From Comamonadaceae bacterium M7527 (lineage in GTDB: Bacteria; Pseudomonadota; Gammaproteobacteria; Burkholderiales; Burkholderiaceae_C), in the NCBI GenBank assembly GCA_021044545.1, contig CP087990.1, positions 2,108,001-2,172,000 of the forward strand: a DNA stretch of 64,000 nucleotides, read 5' to 3'. The notes under the pieces were generated by a model. The model did not search any database, was not told the origin of the DNA, and saw nothing but the letters and a program-made list of their open reading frames with translations. The translations under genes and the position numbers were made by a program. Of the stretch, positions 26,298 through 35,974 are shown one piece after another. The first letter of the stretch is position 1. Each line of letters starts with the position of its first letter.

Positions 26298-26315
26298 GAC
26301 GTTTACGTAAACGTT
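26298..26315. promoter_or_regulatory. Palindromic operator upstream of icmF, LiuR-like
   Basis: GACGTTTACGTAAACGTT is palindromic except at the outermost base pair. It contains TTTACGTAAACG, closely resembling the binding motif described for the MerR-family regulator LiuR that controls branched-chain amino-acid and fatty-acid catabolism in proteobacteria. It lies 46 bp upstream of the icmF start. No liuR gene is in the window. Confidence 0.5.
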
Positions 26316-26457
26316 AACTGCAAATAGTATCTCAAGTTGGCCCGGTTTGGTCTAGGTCTGTCTGTCTTCCTGGTCTACCGTGCAAGGTTTTGTGTATTGT
26401 TGCGACCACATCGCTATTCAGTGCCTATTAGGTAGGCTAGCGTTGCGGTGCACAATA

Positions 26458-26483
26458 AAAAAAGGCCCTTGCGGGCCTTTTTT
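26458..26483. terminator. Rho-independent terminator
   Basis: The stem GGCCC-TTGC-GGGCC is flanked by a run of A on one side and T on the other (AAAAAAGGCCCttgcGGGCCTTTTTT), so it can work in both directions. It lies just downstream of the DUF2892 gene (minus strand) and insulates the sulfur module from icmF. Confidence 0.9.
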
Positions 26484-26502
26484 GCTGCTTACCAAAGCCC
26501 AG

Positions 26503-26700
26503 TTAATCGGGCTTTTTCAATGAGCACGTGTTGATGCCCAACAGGGCGTAAGGCGGGCAGCGACCGGCCAAACCTGTGGCCAGCGGCACAATGCCCAACA
26601 AGCCCCACCAACCCACTTGCTGTGTGGCCGCCAGTGCAATCAGTACCAGTCCAGCCACCACGCGAATGGCGCGCTCTGTTTTTCCAACGTTAATTTGCAT
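26503..26700 (-). CDS. Small DUF2892 (YgaP transmembrane-like) inner-membrane protein
   Basis: A 65-residue protein with two hydrophobic segments (about residues 11-26 and 32-45) and a conserved start MQINVGKTERAIRV. It ends with cysteines in GRCPPYALLG and NTCSLKK. This is the DUF2892 family, often fused or adjacent to rhodaneses (YgaP) and found with sulfide-oxidation genes. It is the third gene of a minus-strand unit with the two YeeE/YedE proteins (35 bp gap). The function is probably membrane-associated sulfur handling, by context only. Confidence 0.82.
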   Translation of the reverse strand: MQINVGKTERAIRVVAGLVLIALAATQQVGWWGLLGIVPLATGLAGRCPPYALLGINTCSLKKPD

Positions 26701-26735
26701 AGCTCTTGTACCTTTTTAAAACCATTAAATAATTG

Positions 26736-27197
26736 TTAGCCGCGGGCGTTGTGCTTTGTCGCCAACCACATGCCGGCGGCCATAGCGGGTACAAACCACA
26801 GGTCTGGTGTGCTCAGCATGGCCGACAAGGCTGGCCCGGGGCAAAATCCGCCCAGGCCCCAGCCTACGCCAAAACAGGCGCTGCCAACAAGCAGCTTGCC
26901 GTCTATGTCACTGCGTGTGGGTAGCGCAAACGCTTCAGCCAGCCAAGGCTTGCCAGTGCTGCGTGCTGCGCGACCAAAGGCCAGCAGCGTTACCAATACA
27001 GCACCGCCCATGACAAAGGCCAAGCTGGCATCCCACGTACCGGCGACCTGGTCTGTAAACAATGCGGCGACATTCAAAAAGCCAAGGACCTTGGCGGGAT
27101 CTGTCATGCCAGACCAGGCCAAGCCAACTGTAAACAAGATGCCGGCCAGCAAGCCGACTACAAAGGTCTTGGCGCTGCGCGCTTCTGTATTGTTCAT
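26736..27197 (-). CDS. YeeE/YedE-family sulfur-transport protein, second subunit (PmpB-like)
   Basis: A 153-residue protein with about four hydrophobic segments. The ATG at 27197 overlaps the stop of the upstream YeeE/YedE gene (ATGA), indicating translational coupling; the longer open frame upstream is only overlap. The motif GVGWGLGGFCPGPALSAM, with a Cys in the Gly-x-Cys-Pro-Gly loop, is the hallmark of YeeE/YedE half-size proteins that import thiosulfate or a related sulfur compound. It pairs with the gene at 27194-27655 to make one complete transporter. Confidence 0.88.
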   Translation of the reverse strand: MNNTEARSAKTFVVGLLAGILFTVGLAWSGMTDPAKVLGFLNVAALFTDQVAGTWDASLAFVMGGAVLVTLLAFGRAARSTGKPWLAEAFALPTRSDIDGKLLVGSACFGVGWGLGGFCPGPALSAMLSTPDLWFVPAMAAGMWLATKHNARG

Positions 27198-27655
27198 GCG
27201 CCTACTCCTGCGATTAAACCGGTAACGGTAACTGTCAGCATGCCTGCGGCCATGAATGCGGCCACTGCTACCAATGAGCGTGCTGAGCGACGTCCCAGCC
27301 CGCACACACCATGGCCCGATGTGCAGCCGCTGCCGCGCACAGTGCCATAGCCAACCAACAACCCGGCAACCAACAACAGCACAGGGCTGCGATCAGCCAG
27401 GCCGCTGGTGATGTTCAGCATGTTGGCAACCACGACGCCACCGCCAACAAGGCCTATGAGAAAGCCTACGCGCCAGTCCAGCAAGGCCAGGCGCTTGGGG
27501 GTGTCGCCCGTAACAGCGCTTAAAGCGCCGGTGGCAATGCCGGAAATACCGGTGACACGACCAAAGGCCAACAAGACCAGCCAGCTGGCCAGGCCTATAA
27601 GAATGCCGCCTGTAGCCGCTTGAAAAAACGAATGCCCAAATAGTTCCACGTCCAT
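27194..27655 (-). CDS. YeeE/YedE-family sulfur-transport protein, first subunit (PmpA-like)
   Basis: A 153-residue membrane protein with several hydrophobic segments and the conserved GSGCTSGHGVCGLGRRS loop, in which two Cys residues handle the sulfur compound. It is the first gene of the minus-strand sulfur unit. It is divergent from the CsoR-family regulator and separated from it by 88 bp that contain a G-rich palindromic operator. The unit is presumably induced by sulfide or persulfide through that regulator. Confidence 0.88.
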   Translation of the reverse strand: MDVELFGHSFFQAATGGILIGLASWLVLLAFGRVTGISGIATGALSAVTGDTPKRLALLDWRVGFLIGLVGGGVVVANMLNITSGLADRSPVLLLVAGLLVGYGTVRGSGCTSGHGVCGLGRRSARSLVAVAAFMAAGMLTVTVTGLIAGVGA

Positions 27656-27663
27656 CTCCTTAG

Positions 27664-27679
27664 ATACTGTGGGGGGTAT
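27664..27679. promoter_or_regulatory. Candidate CsoR-family operator
   Basis: ATAC-tgtggggg-GTAT: inverted ATAC/GTAT arms around a G6 tract. This is the architecture of CsoR/RcnR/CstR operators. It sits 8 bp upstream of the first YeeE gene, in the divergent region facing the CsoR-family gene, where one site could control both directions. Confidence 0.55.
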
Positions 27680-27743
27680 TATGCAATAATTCTGCTTTGC
27701 GTCAAAATATCAATTCTTTTTCGGCACGCACAGGTACAGCACC

Positions 27744-27989
27744 ATGACCACAATTAACGATGTCGAGCGCAAAAGAGCACTGGTTTTGCGCCTCAAACGC
27801 GTAGAAGGCCAGTTGCGCGGTATACAGCGCTTGATAGAAACAGAACAAGACTGCGAGAAAGTGGCCCAGCAAATGGCCGCTTCGCGCAAGGCTTTGGACA
27901 AAGCGTTTTTCACCCTGGTGGGCTGCGTGATCGCCCAAGGCGAAGTGCCTGGCGACGACGTAGCCGCCATGCTGGCCAAATTTTCTTAA
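27744..27989 (+). CDS. CsoR/CstR-family regulator, probably sulfide/persulfide-sensing
   Basis: An 81-residue all-helical repressor of the CsoR/RcnR/FrmR (DUF156) family: RLKRVEGQLRGIQRLIE followed by the Cys37 region (EQDCEKVAQQMAASRKAL). In metal or formaldehyde sensors a His occurs 25 residues after this Cys. Here that position is Val and the only other Cys is Cys61, 24 residues after Cys37. Loss of the His and a Cys pair point to thiol chemistry as in CstR, but the Cys spacing differs from the described CstR (29), so the sensing mechanism is inferred from context. The gene next to it encodes a persulfide dioxygenase-rhodanese, and the divergent unit encodes sulfur transporters. Confidence 0.85.
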   Translation: MTTINDVERKRALVLRLKRVEGQLRGIQRLIETEQDCEKVAQQMAASRKALDKAFFTLVGCVIAQGEVPGDDVAAMLAKFS

Positions 27990-28002
27990 GGAGATATTCA
28001 AT

Positions 28003-29119
28003 ATGCCAACACCTATTCAACTGTTTGACACCGTATCCAGCACCTACACCTACATCCTATTTGACGAGACCACTAAAGACGCCGTCATCATTGACCCGGT
28101 AGAAGAGCTCATTGAGCGTGACCTGGACGTGCTGGCCCAATACGGCTTGCAGCTGCGCTACGCCCTGGAAACCCATGCCCACGCCGACCACATCACCAGC
28201 GCGCATCAGCTGGTAGAGCACACAGGTGCCAAAACCGCTGCGCCAGCAGGCTGCGGCATTACCACGGCCAACATACAGATGGAGCACGGCGACACCTTGA
28301 TTTGGTGCAGAGGTCATCAAGGCGTTGCACACGCCAGGGCACACTGGCGGCAGCATGTGTTTTGTGTGGCGCGACCATGTGTTTACCGGCGACACATTAC
28401 TCATCAATGGCTGTGGGCGTACCGACTTTCAATCTGGCAGCTCGCAAGACTTGTACCGCAGTGTGACCCAGCAATTGTTCACATTACCCGACGCCACCAC
28501 CATCTGGCCGGGCCATGACTACCAGGGCCGCACACACACCACTGTGGGCTTTGAAAAAGCCAACAACCAACGCCTGGCCAACAAGACAATGGCTGAGTTT
28601 GTCGCCATCATGGATGGACTCAACTTGCCGCGCCCCAAGCTGATAGACCAGGCCGTGCCCGCCAACTTGACGTCGGGCATGCGCCATGACGCAGGTGAGC
28701 ACCAGCAACTGGAAGTGCCGCTTGAGGCAGCAGGCTACGCTGGTGATGTGGACTGCGCCTTGGCGTGGCAATGGGTGCAAAACGGCGAGGCCGTGATTGT
28801 GGACGTGCGTACAGACGCTGAGCGCGAATGGGTGGGCTTTGTGCCGGGCGCTGTTAATGCGGCCTGGAAGCAATGGCCTGGCATGGCCATGAACCCTGAC
28901 TTTGACGCGCAAGTCAAAGCTGCTGCCGTTAACGGCGCCAAAGTGCTGCTGCTGTGCCGCAGCGGCGTGCGCTCTATTGCGGCAGCCAAGCGCGCCACCG
29001 AGTTGGGCTTGCAGGCCTTCAATATTTTGGAAGGCTTTGAGGGCGACCCCAATGCGATGGCGCACCGCGGCAAGCGTGGCGGCTGGCGTATGCGTGGCTT
29101 GCCTTGGAAGCAAAATTAA
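28003..29119 (+). CDS. Persulfide dioxygenase-rhodanese fusion, frameshifted as read
   Basis: The N-terminal ETHE1-type MBL domain has the metal motif THAHADH and, in the next frame, HTPGHTGGSM and FTGDTLLINGCGR. The C-terminal rhodanese domain (VIVDVRTDAEREWVG) carries the persulfide-forming Cys in LLLCRSGVRS. Such fusions (PRF, CstB-like) oxidise glutathione or low-molecular-weight persulfide to sulfite and exchange sulfane sulfur. The frame from 28003 is lost near 28298-28306 (one extra base or two missing) and resumes in the +1 frame to the stop at 29119. Both halves are highly conserved across the join, so the break is either very recent or a sequence error. It lies 13 bp after the CsoR-family gene, in the same operon. 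Repaired length is about 372 residues. Confidence 0.88.
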
Positions 29120-29185
29120 GACGGTTTTAAGACCGGTTCCATAGCTGGTTCACAGAGCGTGTAGCCAGCGTGGCACACTGCAGCC

Positions 29186-29587
29186 ATGGTTAAAGTGCAA
29201 GTTTCAGAGGTGACCTTGAGCGCCATTCGCGCGCAAGGTGCAGGTGGACAAAATGTCAACAAAGTCTCAAACGCCGTGCACTTGCGCTTTGTCATTGCGC
29301 AGTCGTCGTTGCCGCCAGCGATAAAAGCACGCTTGCTGACGTTGAATGACCAGCGTATTTCCTCTGAAGGCGTGGTGGTTATCAAGGCGCAAGCCAGTCG
29401 CAGCCTGGAGTTCAACAAGGCTGATGCACTGGCCCGTTTGCAAACGCTTGTTGACAGCGTTGCAGTGCAGGCCAAACCACGCAAAGCCACGCGCCCAACG
29501 CTTGGCTCACAGCGCAGGCGCGTTGAGTCCAAAGTGAATCGCGGCCAGATCAAGGCCTTGCGCGGGCGTGTGGCTGGCAGCGACTAA
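29186..29587 (+). CDS. arfB: Alternative ribosome-rescue factor B (peptidyl-tRNA hydrolase)
   Basis: A 133-residue protein with the class I release-factor motif GAGGQNVNKV near residue 18, containing the catalytic GGQ. It has a basic C-terminal tail (RRRVESKVNRGQIKALRGRV) that enters the empty mRNA channel of stalled ribosomes. It lacks the codon-recognition domain of RF1/RF2. This is ArfB (YaeJ), which frees peptides from ribosomes stuck on mRNA without a stop codon. Length and both motifs fit the family. Confidence 0.93.
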   Translation: MVKVQVSEVTLSAIRAQGAGGQNVNKVSNAVHLRFVIAQSSLPPAIKARLLTLNDQRISSEGVVVIKAQASRSLEFNKADALARLQTLVDSVAVQAKPRKATRPTLGSQRRRVESKVNRGQIKALRGRVAGSD

Positions 29588-29690
29588 CACCCTGTTGCGC
29601 GCGATTGCGTATGTCATCAAGCTGACACAGACACCTCATACATTGCGGCCAACAGATTTTTGTTTGTTAGCTTTTTGTAGGGGATACACC

Positions 29691-31618
29691 ATGAACCGCT
29701 TTGACCTGGCCGAGCAAGCCAACCACCCACGTACTGAAGAAGACGACTTTTCCAAGCTGGTAGCACCTGGCTTGCAGCGCCGCCGTTTTATTGGCGTCAG
29801 CGCCACAGCCTTGGGCGTGACTGGCTTTTTGGGAGGCCTTCCGTTTGCTGCATCCGCAGCCACGCAACAGGGCAAGCGAAGCGCCAAGAGCGCTGTGGTG
29901 TCGCCGCGCATGGGGTTTACCGCTGTTGCGGCCAACTCGGCAGACACCATTACCTTGCCAGCTGGCTACGAATGGGAAGTGGTCAGCTCTTGGGGCGACC
30001 CTGTGCTCAAAGGCGGACAAGCGTTTGACCAAACCACCCGCGGTACCGCCGCCAGCCAAGCCTTGGCCATGGGCGACAACAACGATGGCATGACTTTCTT
30101 CCCCATTAGCAATAACCACGGCGTGATTGCTGTGAACAACGAGTACACCAATTACGAGTACCTGTTCACCAGTGGCAAGTGCGACTCTTTGGAAGACTGC
30201 CGCAAAGCGCAAGCCGCACACGGTGTCACCGTCTTTGAAGTGAAGCAACGCGGTGGCAAGTGGCAAATGGTGCAAGGCGCTGCGAAAAACCGCCGCATTA
30301 CGGCCAACACCACCATGCGCTTGTCTGGCCCAGTGGCCGGCTCAGACTGGGTAAAAACCAAAGCCGACCCAACCGGTACAACCGTGTTGGGCACATTTAA
30401 CAACTGTGCCAATGGTCAAACCCCTTGGGGCACCTACCTGACTTGTGAGGAAAACTTCAACGGCTACTTTGGCGCTACCGCCGACGTGCCCAACAACAGC
30501 ACCTTCAAGCGCTACGGCATCAGCGGCAAAGGCGCTGGCTACGACTGGCACAAGTTTGACGAGCGTTTTGACCTGAGCCAAAACCCGACCGAGCCTAACC
30601 GTCATGGCTGGATTGTCGAAATAGATCCCATGAATCCATCCAGCACGCCTATCAAGCGAACCGCACTGGGCCGGTTCAAGCACGAAAACGTTGAAATCGT
30701 TATCAACAAAGACAATCGTTTGGTGGCCTACATGGGTGACGACGAGCGCGGCGAGCATTTGTACAAGTTTGTGTCCAACGACACCTACAAGCCAGCCAGG
30801 GTGCGGCCAACGCTGCGCTGCTAGACGACGGCATCTTGTACGTCGCCCGCTTTGATGCCAAAGCCGGTGCCCTGGAAGGCAAGGGTGAATGGCTGGAGTT
30901 GACGGTTGGTAAAAACGGATTGACTGCCGACAAAGGCTTTAAAATACAGGCCGATGTGCTGGTACATGCCCGCGTTGCAGCCACTGTTGTGGGTGCCACC
31001 ACCATGGACAGGCCAGAATGGGTGGCGGCACACCCCAGTGGCAAGCAGGTGTATGTGACACTTACCAACAACTCCAAGCGCGGCAACGATGGCCAACCTG
31101 TTGGTGGCCCCAACCCACGTGCCAACAACAAATACGGTCAAATCTTGCGCTGGATGCCCGCAGGTGAAGACCACGCCAGCAGCGCTTTCACATGGGATTT
31201 GTTTGTGATGGCGGGTAACCCCGTGGTTGCGCCCAGGACGCTGGAGCGCGGCAGCCCCAACGTGAACGCTGACAATATGTTCAACAGCCCAGATGGCATT
31301 GCCTTTGACGCCGATGGCCGCTTGTGGATACAAACCGACGGCAAGTACAGCAACAAGGGTGAGTTTGCCGGCATGGGCAACAACCAAATGTTGTGCGGCG
31401 ACCCACTCACTGGCGAGATACGCCGTTTTCTTGTGGGGCCAGTGGCTTGTGAAATCACCGGTTTTTCCATGACGCCTGACCAGACAACCATGTTTGTAGG
31501 CGTGCAGCACCCTGGTGAAGAATTGGCTGCGTCACACTTCCCGGGCGGTGGCAACAGCGTGCCCAGATCAAGTGTGATCGCCATTCGCCGAACCAACGGC
31601 GGTGTGATTGGCGCGTAA
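29691..31618 (+). CDS. phoX: PhoX-family phosphatase (DUF839), Tat-exported, frameshifted as read
   Basis: The ATG at 29691 begins a protein with a twin-arginine signal (LQRRRFIGVSATALG) preceded by about 25 residues. The mature part matches the PhoX/DUF839 family: WGDPVLKGG, NNDGMTFFP, GVIAVNNEYTN, GTYLTCEENFNGYFG, KRTALGRFKHENVEI, then in the next frame LYVARFDAKAG and DNMFNSPDGIAFDADG. PhoX is a calcium/iron-dependent periplasmic alkaline phosphatase. The first frame ends at a stop at 30824. The second resumes in the -1 frame near 30790-30800, where one base appears to be missing in a GCCAGCCAGGG stretch. Repaired length about 642 residues, normal for the family. Confidence 0.85.
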
Positions 31619-31648
31619 GCGATCAGTCTGGTTTTCTAGCCGCCACAC

Positions 31649-31702
31649 CTACACCGGGCTTGTCCCGGTGTAGGTCATAACGGCCCCGTTTGTGGGCCGT
31701 TA
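31649..31702. repeat. Two tandem stem-loops between phoX and coaX
   Basis: Stem 1 has 10 bp (CTACACCGGG / CCCGGTGTAG, 31649-31673). Stem 2 has 9 bp (TAACGGCCC / GGGCCGTTA, 31678-31702). They are 4 bp apart, with no T-run after either. They may act as a Rho-dependent or weak terminator, or as an mRNA-processing structure between the two genes. Confidence 0.6.
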
Positions 31703-31735
31703 GGTCGACCACTGCCCGTAGCAGATAATGCGGGC

Positions 31736-32521
31736 ATGACTTTTTTGGCCATAGACGTTGGTAACACCCGCTTGAAGTGGGCGCTGTTTGATTCTGCGCG
31801 GCCCCATGCTGCGTTGTTGGCCAGTGGCGCCAAGTTTCTTGAGCACATAGAAACCCTGGCTGAAGACGATTGGGCGGACTTGCCAGCACCTACCAGCATG
31901 CTGGGCTGCGTGGTGGCGGGTGACGCAGTGATGCGTCGCGTGCAACAGCAAATGGACATTTGGGATGTGCACGCCAGCTGGGTCGTGCCGCGCGACTTTG
32001 AGGCGGGCGTGACCAATGGCTACGAACAGCCGGCCCGTTTGGGCGCAGACCGTTGGGTGGCCATGATTGGCGCTTACCAGCGCATGTTGACCAGTGGCCA
32101 GCCTCGTCCGTGCGTGGTGGTGATGGTGGGCACGGCCGTAACGGTTGAGGCCATTGATGCTCATGGCCAGTTTTTGGGCGGCGTTATTTTGCCCGGCCAC
32201 GGCATCATGTTGCGCGCCCTGGAGTCTGGTACCGCAGGCTTGCACGTGCCTACGGGTGATGTGGTGCCGTTTCCAACCAACACCAGCGATGCGCTCACAA
32301 GTGGCGGCACTTTTGCCATTGCGGGTGCGGTGGCGCATGTGTATGGGTTGTTGCAAGCGCACTGCCAGCAACAGCCTGTTTGCTACATGACTGGTGGTGC
32401 GGGCTGGAAGATGGCACCGTCCATGTCTGTGCCTGTCGAGCTGGTCGACGGCTTGATTTTTGACGGCTTGCTAGAGATTGCGCACAGACGCGCGGTGGCC
32501 GCCGTGTTGGCCGCCGGTTGA
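31736..32521 (+). CDS. coaX: Type III pantothenate kinase
   Basis: A 261-residue ASKHA-fold kinase that phosphorylates pantothenate in the first step of coenzyme A synthesis. The N-terminal phosphate-binding motif is LAIDVGNTRLKWALFD. The pantothenate/ATP site includes the Gly-Ala-Asp-Arg stretch (RLGADRWVAMIGAY), and GTAVTVEAID carries the second Asp region. Type III enzymes are insensitive to CoA feedback and depend on a monovalent cation. Length matches the family; no sign of damage. Confidence 0.93.
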   Translation: MTFLAIDVGNTRLKWALFDSARPHAALLASGAKFLEHIETLAEDDWADLPAPTSMLGCVVAGDAVMRRVQQQMDIWDVHASWVVPRDFEAGVTNGYEQPARLGADRWVAMIGAYQRMLTSGQPRPCVVVMVGTAVTVEAIDAHGQFLGGVILPGHGIMLRALESGTAGLHVPTGDVVPFPTNTSDALTSGGTFAIAGAVAHVYGLLQAHCQQQPVCYMTGGAGWKMAPSMSVPVELVDGLIFDGLLEIAHRRAVAAVLAAG

Positions 32522-32537
32522 CACGCCAGGCCCTGAC

Positions 32538-33743
32538 TCAAGCGGGCAGGGCGGCACTCACCAGCTTGACCCATGCTGTCGCAGCTATGGGAATCAGCTG
32601 GTCGTTGAAGTCGTAGCTGGGGTTGTGCAAGGTGCATGGCCCGCCGCCGTGACCTATTTGCCGGTGGTCGCCCTCACCATTGCCTGCAAATATGTAGGCC
32701 CCCGGCTTGGCCTGCAGCATGTATGCAAAGTCTTCCGCACCCATGGTGGGTTCTTGCTCGCACACCTTGTCAGCACCAACCACTTGGGTCAATACATCTT
32801 TGGCAAATGCGGCTTCGGTGGCTGAGTTGATGGTGGGCGGGTAGTTGCGCACAAACTCAAAGTCGACTTCAGCACCATAGGCCGCTGCCGTGTGAGTAGC
32901 CACCTCGCGCATGCGCGCCTCAATCATGTCCAACACTTGCAGCGTGAAGGTGCGCACGGTGCCGCGCATCTCACAGCTGTTGGGTATGACGTTGGTGGCT
33001 TCACCTGCGCTCAGCATGGTCACTGATATCACGCCTGCATCAACAGGTTTTTTGTTGCGGGTGATGATGGTTTGAAAGGCTTGAATCATGGCGCTGGCCA
33101 CTGGTACTGGGTCAACCCCCATGTGTGGCATGGCAGCGTGTGCCCCTTTGCCACGAACTGTAATTTTGAATTCGTTGCTGGACGCCATCACGGGGCCAGC
33201 GCTCACGGCAAACGTGCCCAGGGCCAGACCTGGCCAGTTGTGCATGGCAAACACGGCGTCCATGGGAAAGCGCTCAAACAGGCCGTCACTCATCATTTCA
33301 CGCGCGCCGCCGCCGCCTTCTTCGGCGGGTTGAAATATGGCGTACACCGTTCCGGCAAAGTCCCGGTGCTGGCTTAAGTGCTTGCACGCGGCCAGCAGCA
33401 TGGCGGTGTGACCGTCGTGGCCGCAGGCGTGCATCTTGCCGCTGTGCTTGCTGGCGTGCTCAAAGGTATTGCTTTCTTGCATGGGCAGCGCGTCCATGTC
33501 GGCGCGCAGCCCGATTGCTGTGTAGGTGGCGCCCGCTGGCGCTGTTGCGTTGCCCTTGATGACGCCCACCACGCCAGTCACGCCCAAGCCTTTGTGGACT
33601 TCAAGCCCATAGCTGTCGAGCTGCTCAGCGACCAAAGCGGCTGTGCGTTCTTCCTGGTAGCACAGCTCGGGATGTGCATGTATGTCGCGACGTATGGCGA
33701 CCATATCGGAGGCTTGAGCTTGGATGGCGTCTATCAAGTTCAT
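32538..33743 (-). CDS. M20-family amidohydrolase (hippurate-hydrolase-like)
   Basis: A 401-residue metallo-amidohydrolase of the HipO/IAA-amino-acid hydrolase group. Metal ligands are visible as HACGHDGH (about 110-117), the catalytic Glu pair in FQPAEEGGGGA and the His in VFAMHNWPG. The internal dimerisation domain (GKGAHAAMPHMGVDPV) is typical. It hydrolyses an N-acyl amino acid to a carboxylate and an amino acid in the cytoplasm; the precise acyl group is unknown. It starts 70 bp from the divergent molybdopterin oxidoreductase. Confidence 0.9.
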   Translation of the reverse strand: MNLIDAIQAQASDMVAIRRDIHAHPELCYQEERTAALVAEQLDSYGLEVHKGLGVTGVVGVIKGNATAPAGATYTAIGLRADMDALPMQESNTFEHASKHSGKMHACGHDGHTAMLLAACKHLSQHRDFAGTVYAIFQPAEEGGGGAREMMSDGLFERFPMDAVFAMHNWPGLALGTFAVSAGPVMASSNEFKITVRGKGAHAAMPHMGVDPVPVASAMIQAFQTIITRNKKPVDAGVISVTMLSAGEATNVIPNSCEMRGTVRTFTLQVLDMIEARMREVATHTAAAYGAEVDFEFVRNYPPTINSATEAAFAKDVLTQVVGADKVCEQEPTMGAEDFAYMLQAKPGAYIFAGNGEGDHRQIGHGGGPCTLHNPSYDFNDQLIPIAATAWVKLVSAALPA

Positions 33744-33813
33744 GGCGTTTGCAGGTATTCAGTCAATAAAAAGCTATGCTACCCCGCACAGCCCTTAAAG
33801 AACAGTAGCCACC

Positions 33814-35899
33814 ATGAATAAGCTAGTAGACGGTTTGCCTTTAACGCCCGCAGGTGATGCGCTCACCACCATAGTGGGCGCTTGCCCGCACGACTGCCCG
33901 GATACCTGCTCCATGCTCACCAGCGTGCAGGATGGCGTGGCCATACAAGTGCGTGGCAACCCTGCGCATGCCAGCACTGGCGGGGCCTTGTGTACCAAGG
34001 TGTCGCGCTACACAGAGCGCACCTACCACCCCGAGCGCCTGACCACGCCACTGAAGCGCCTGGGCCGCAAAGGCGAGGGCAAGTTTAAGCCCGTGTCGTG
34101 GGAGCAGGCTTTAGGCGACATTGCAGCCAAGCTCAAAACCATAGCCGCAGATGACCCTCAAGCCATATTGCCTTACAGCTACGCTGGCACCATGGGCTTG
34201 GTGCAGGGTGAGTCGATTGCGGCCCGTTTTTTCAACCGCCTGGGTGCCTCACAACTGGATCGCACCATTTGCGCATCTGCAGGTGCTACCGCCCTGGCAC
34301 ATACCTACGGCGCTTCTGTGGGCATGCGCATGGAGGCCTTTGCGCAGTCCAGGCTCATCATCATTTGGGGCAGCAATGCCATTGTCAGCAATTTGCATTT
34401 CTGGCGACACGTGCAACAAGCCAAACGCAATGGTGCCAAGCTGGTGTGCATAGACCCACGCCGCACCGAAACCGCCGAAAAATGCCACGAGCACATGGCC
34501 TTGTTGCCAGGTACAGATGCGGCGTTGGCGCTGGCCTTGATGCACCAGCTTATCGTGAACAACTGGCTAGACCACGATTACATCGCCCAACACACCTTGG
34601 GTTTTGAGGCGCTTAAAACGCGGGCACTGGAGTGGCCGCCCGAGCGTGCCGCCTTGGTGTGTGGCCTGGATCAGCAGCAAATTGTGCAGCTTGCCTATGA
34701 CTATGCACATACCAAACCCGCAGCCATTCGCCTGAACTACGGCATGCAGCGTGTGCGCGGCGCGGGCAACGCCGTGCGTGCCGTTGCGTGTTTGCCGGCC
34801 TTGGTGGGTGCTTGGCGCGAGGCCGCTGGCGGCCTGCTGCTGTCCAGCTCGGGCTTTTACCCCAAGCAAAAAGCAGCGCTTGAACGCCCTGATTTGCAGC
34901 GCATAGCCTTGGGTGACAAGCCCAGTCGCACCATCAACATGTCTACCATTGGCGACGATTTAAACCGGGAGACCAGCGATGCTTTTGGCCCCAAGGTGCG
35001 CGCACTGGTGGTGTACAACAGCAACCCCGTGGCGGTTGCGCCTGACTCTGTTCAGGTGACTAAAGGTTTTGGACGCGAGGACTTGTTTACTGTGGTGCTG
35101 GAGCACTTTCAAACCGACACCGCCGACTATGCCGACTACATACTGCCGGCGACCACGCAGCTGGAGCACCTGGACATACACGCCAGCTATGGCCACACCG
35201 ACGTGATGCTCAACCGCCCAGCCATTGCGCCTGTTGAGGGCGTTAAAACCAACACCGATATTTTCAGGGCCTTGGCCGCACAAATGGGTTTTACCGGCTT
35301 GCTTCTCAGACACTGACCAGGACATTGTTGCTCAGGCCTTCTTGCCAAAAGACGTGGACTATGAGGCATTGTGGCGAGACGGTTTTGCGCCGTTGAACAT
35401 CGCGCAAGCGCCGTTTGCAAAGGGTGGCTTTCCAACCGCTTCTGGCAAATGCGAGTTGGCTTGCGAGCGCTTAAGCGCTTTGGGCTTGGACCCTGTGCCG
35501 GACCATTTGCCCAACTACGAGGCCGTTGGCTCAAATGCGCAATATCCGCTGGCCATGATTTCGCCGCCGGCGCGCAATTTTCTCAACTCCAGCTTTGTGA
35601 ACGTTCAAAGCCTGCGCGACATAGAGGGTGAGCCCATTGTGGAAATCCATGCATCAGATGCGCAAACACGCGGCATTGCAGACGGCTGTACGGTACGCGT
35701 ATTCAACAGCCGTGGCAGCTACCACTGCAAGGCGCGCATCAGCCAACGCGCACGTGCCGGTGTGGTGAATGGTTTGGGCGTGTGGTGGCGCTTGGGCCTG
35801 CGCGGCACCAATGTGAACGAGGTGACGGGGCAGGCGCTAACGGATATGGGACGTGCGCCTACTTTTTACGATTGTCTGGTGGAGGTTGAGCTTGTTTGA
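33814..35899 (+). CDS. Molybdopterin-dependent oxidoreductase (formate-dehydrogenase-like), frameshifted as read
   Basis: A large molybdopterin/bis-MGD oxidoreductase. The N-terminal [4Fe-4S] motif is CPHDCPDTC with the fourth Cys in GGALCTK. Next come the Mo-cofactor domains (SYAGTMGLVQGESIAARFF, IIWGSNAIVSN, CIDPRRTETAE) and a C-terminal molydopterin dinucleotide-binding domain (PLAMISPPARNFLNSSF ... VRVFNSRGSYHCKARI). The first frame ends at 35316. The rest continues in the +1 frame from about 35293-35300 (ACFSDTDQDIVAQAF), implying one extra or two missing bases. Repaired length about 695 residues. These proteins act on formate, sulfur or other small compounds; the substrate is not deducible and no partner subunit lies next to it. 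Confidence 0.85.
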
Positions 35900-35974
35900 G
35901 CTGTTGTGTTCAAGTGGCGCGGCTTGGCGCGAGGCGACCCAAAAGGGCCACACCGGCCAGACCCGCTGCAACCG

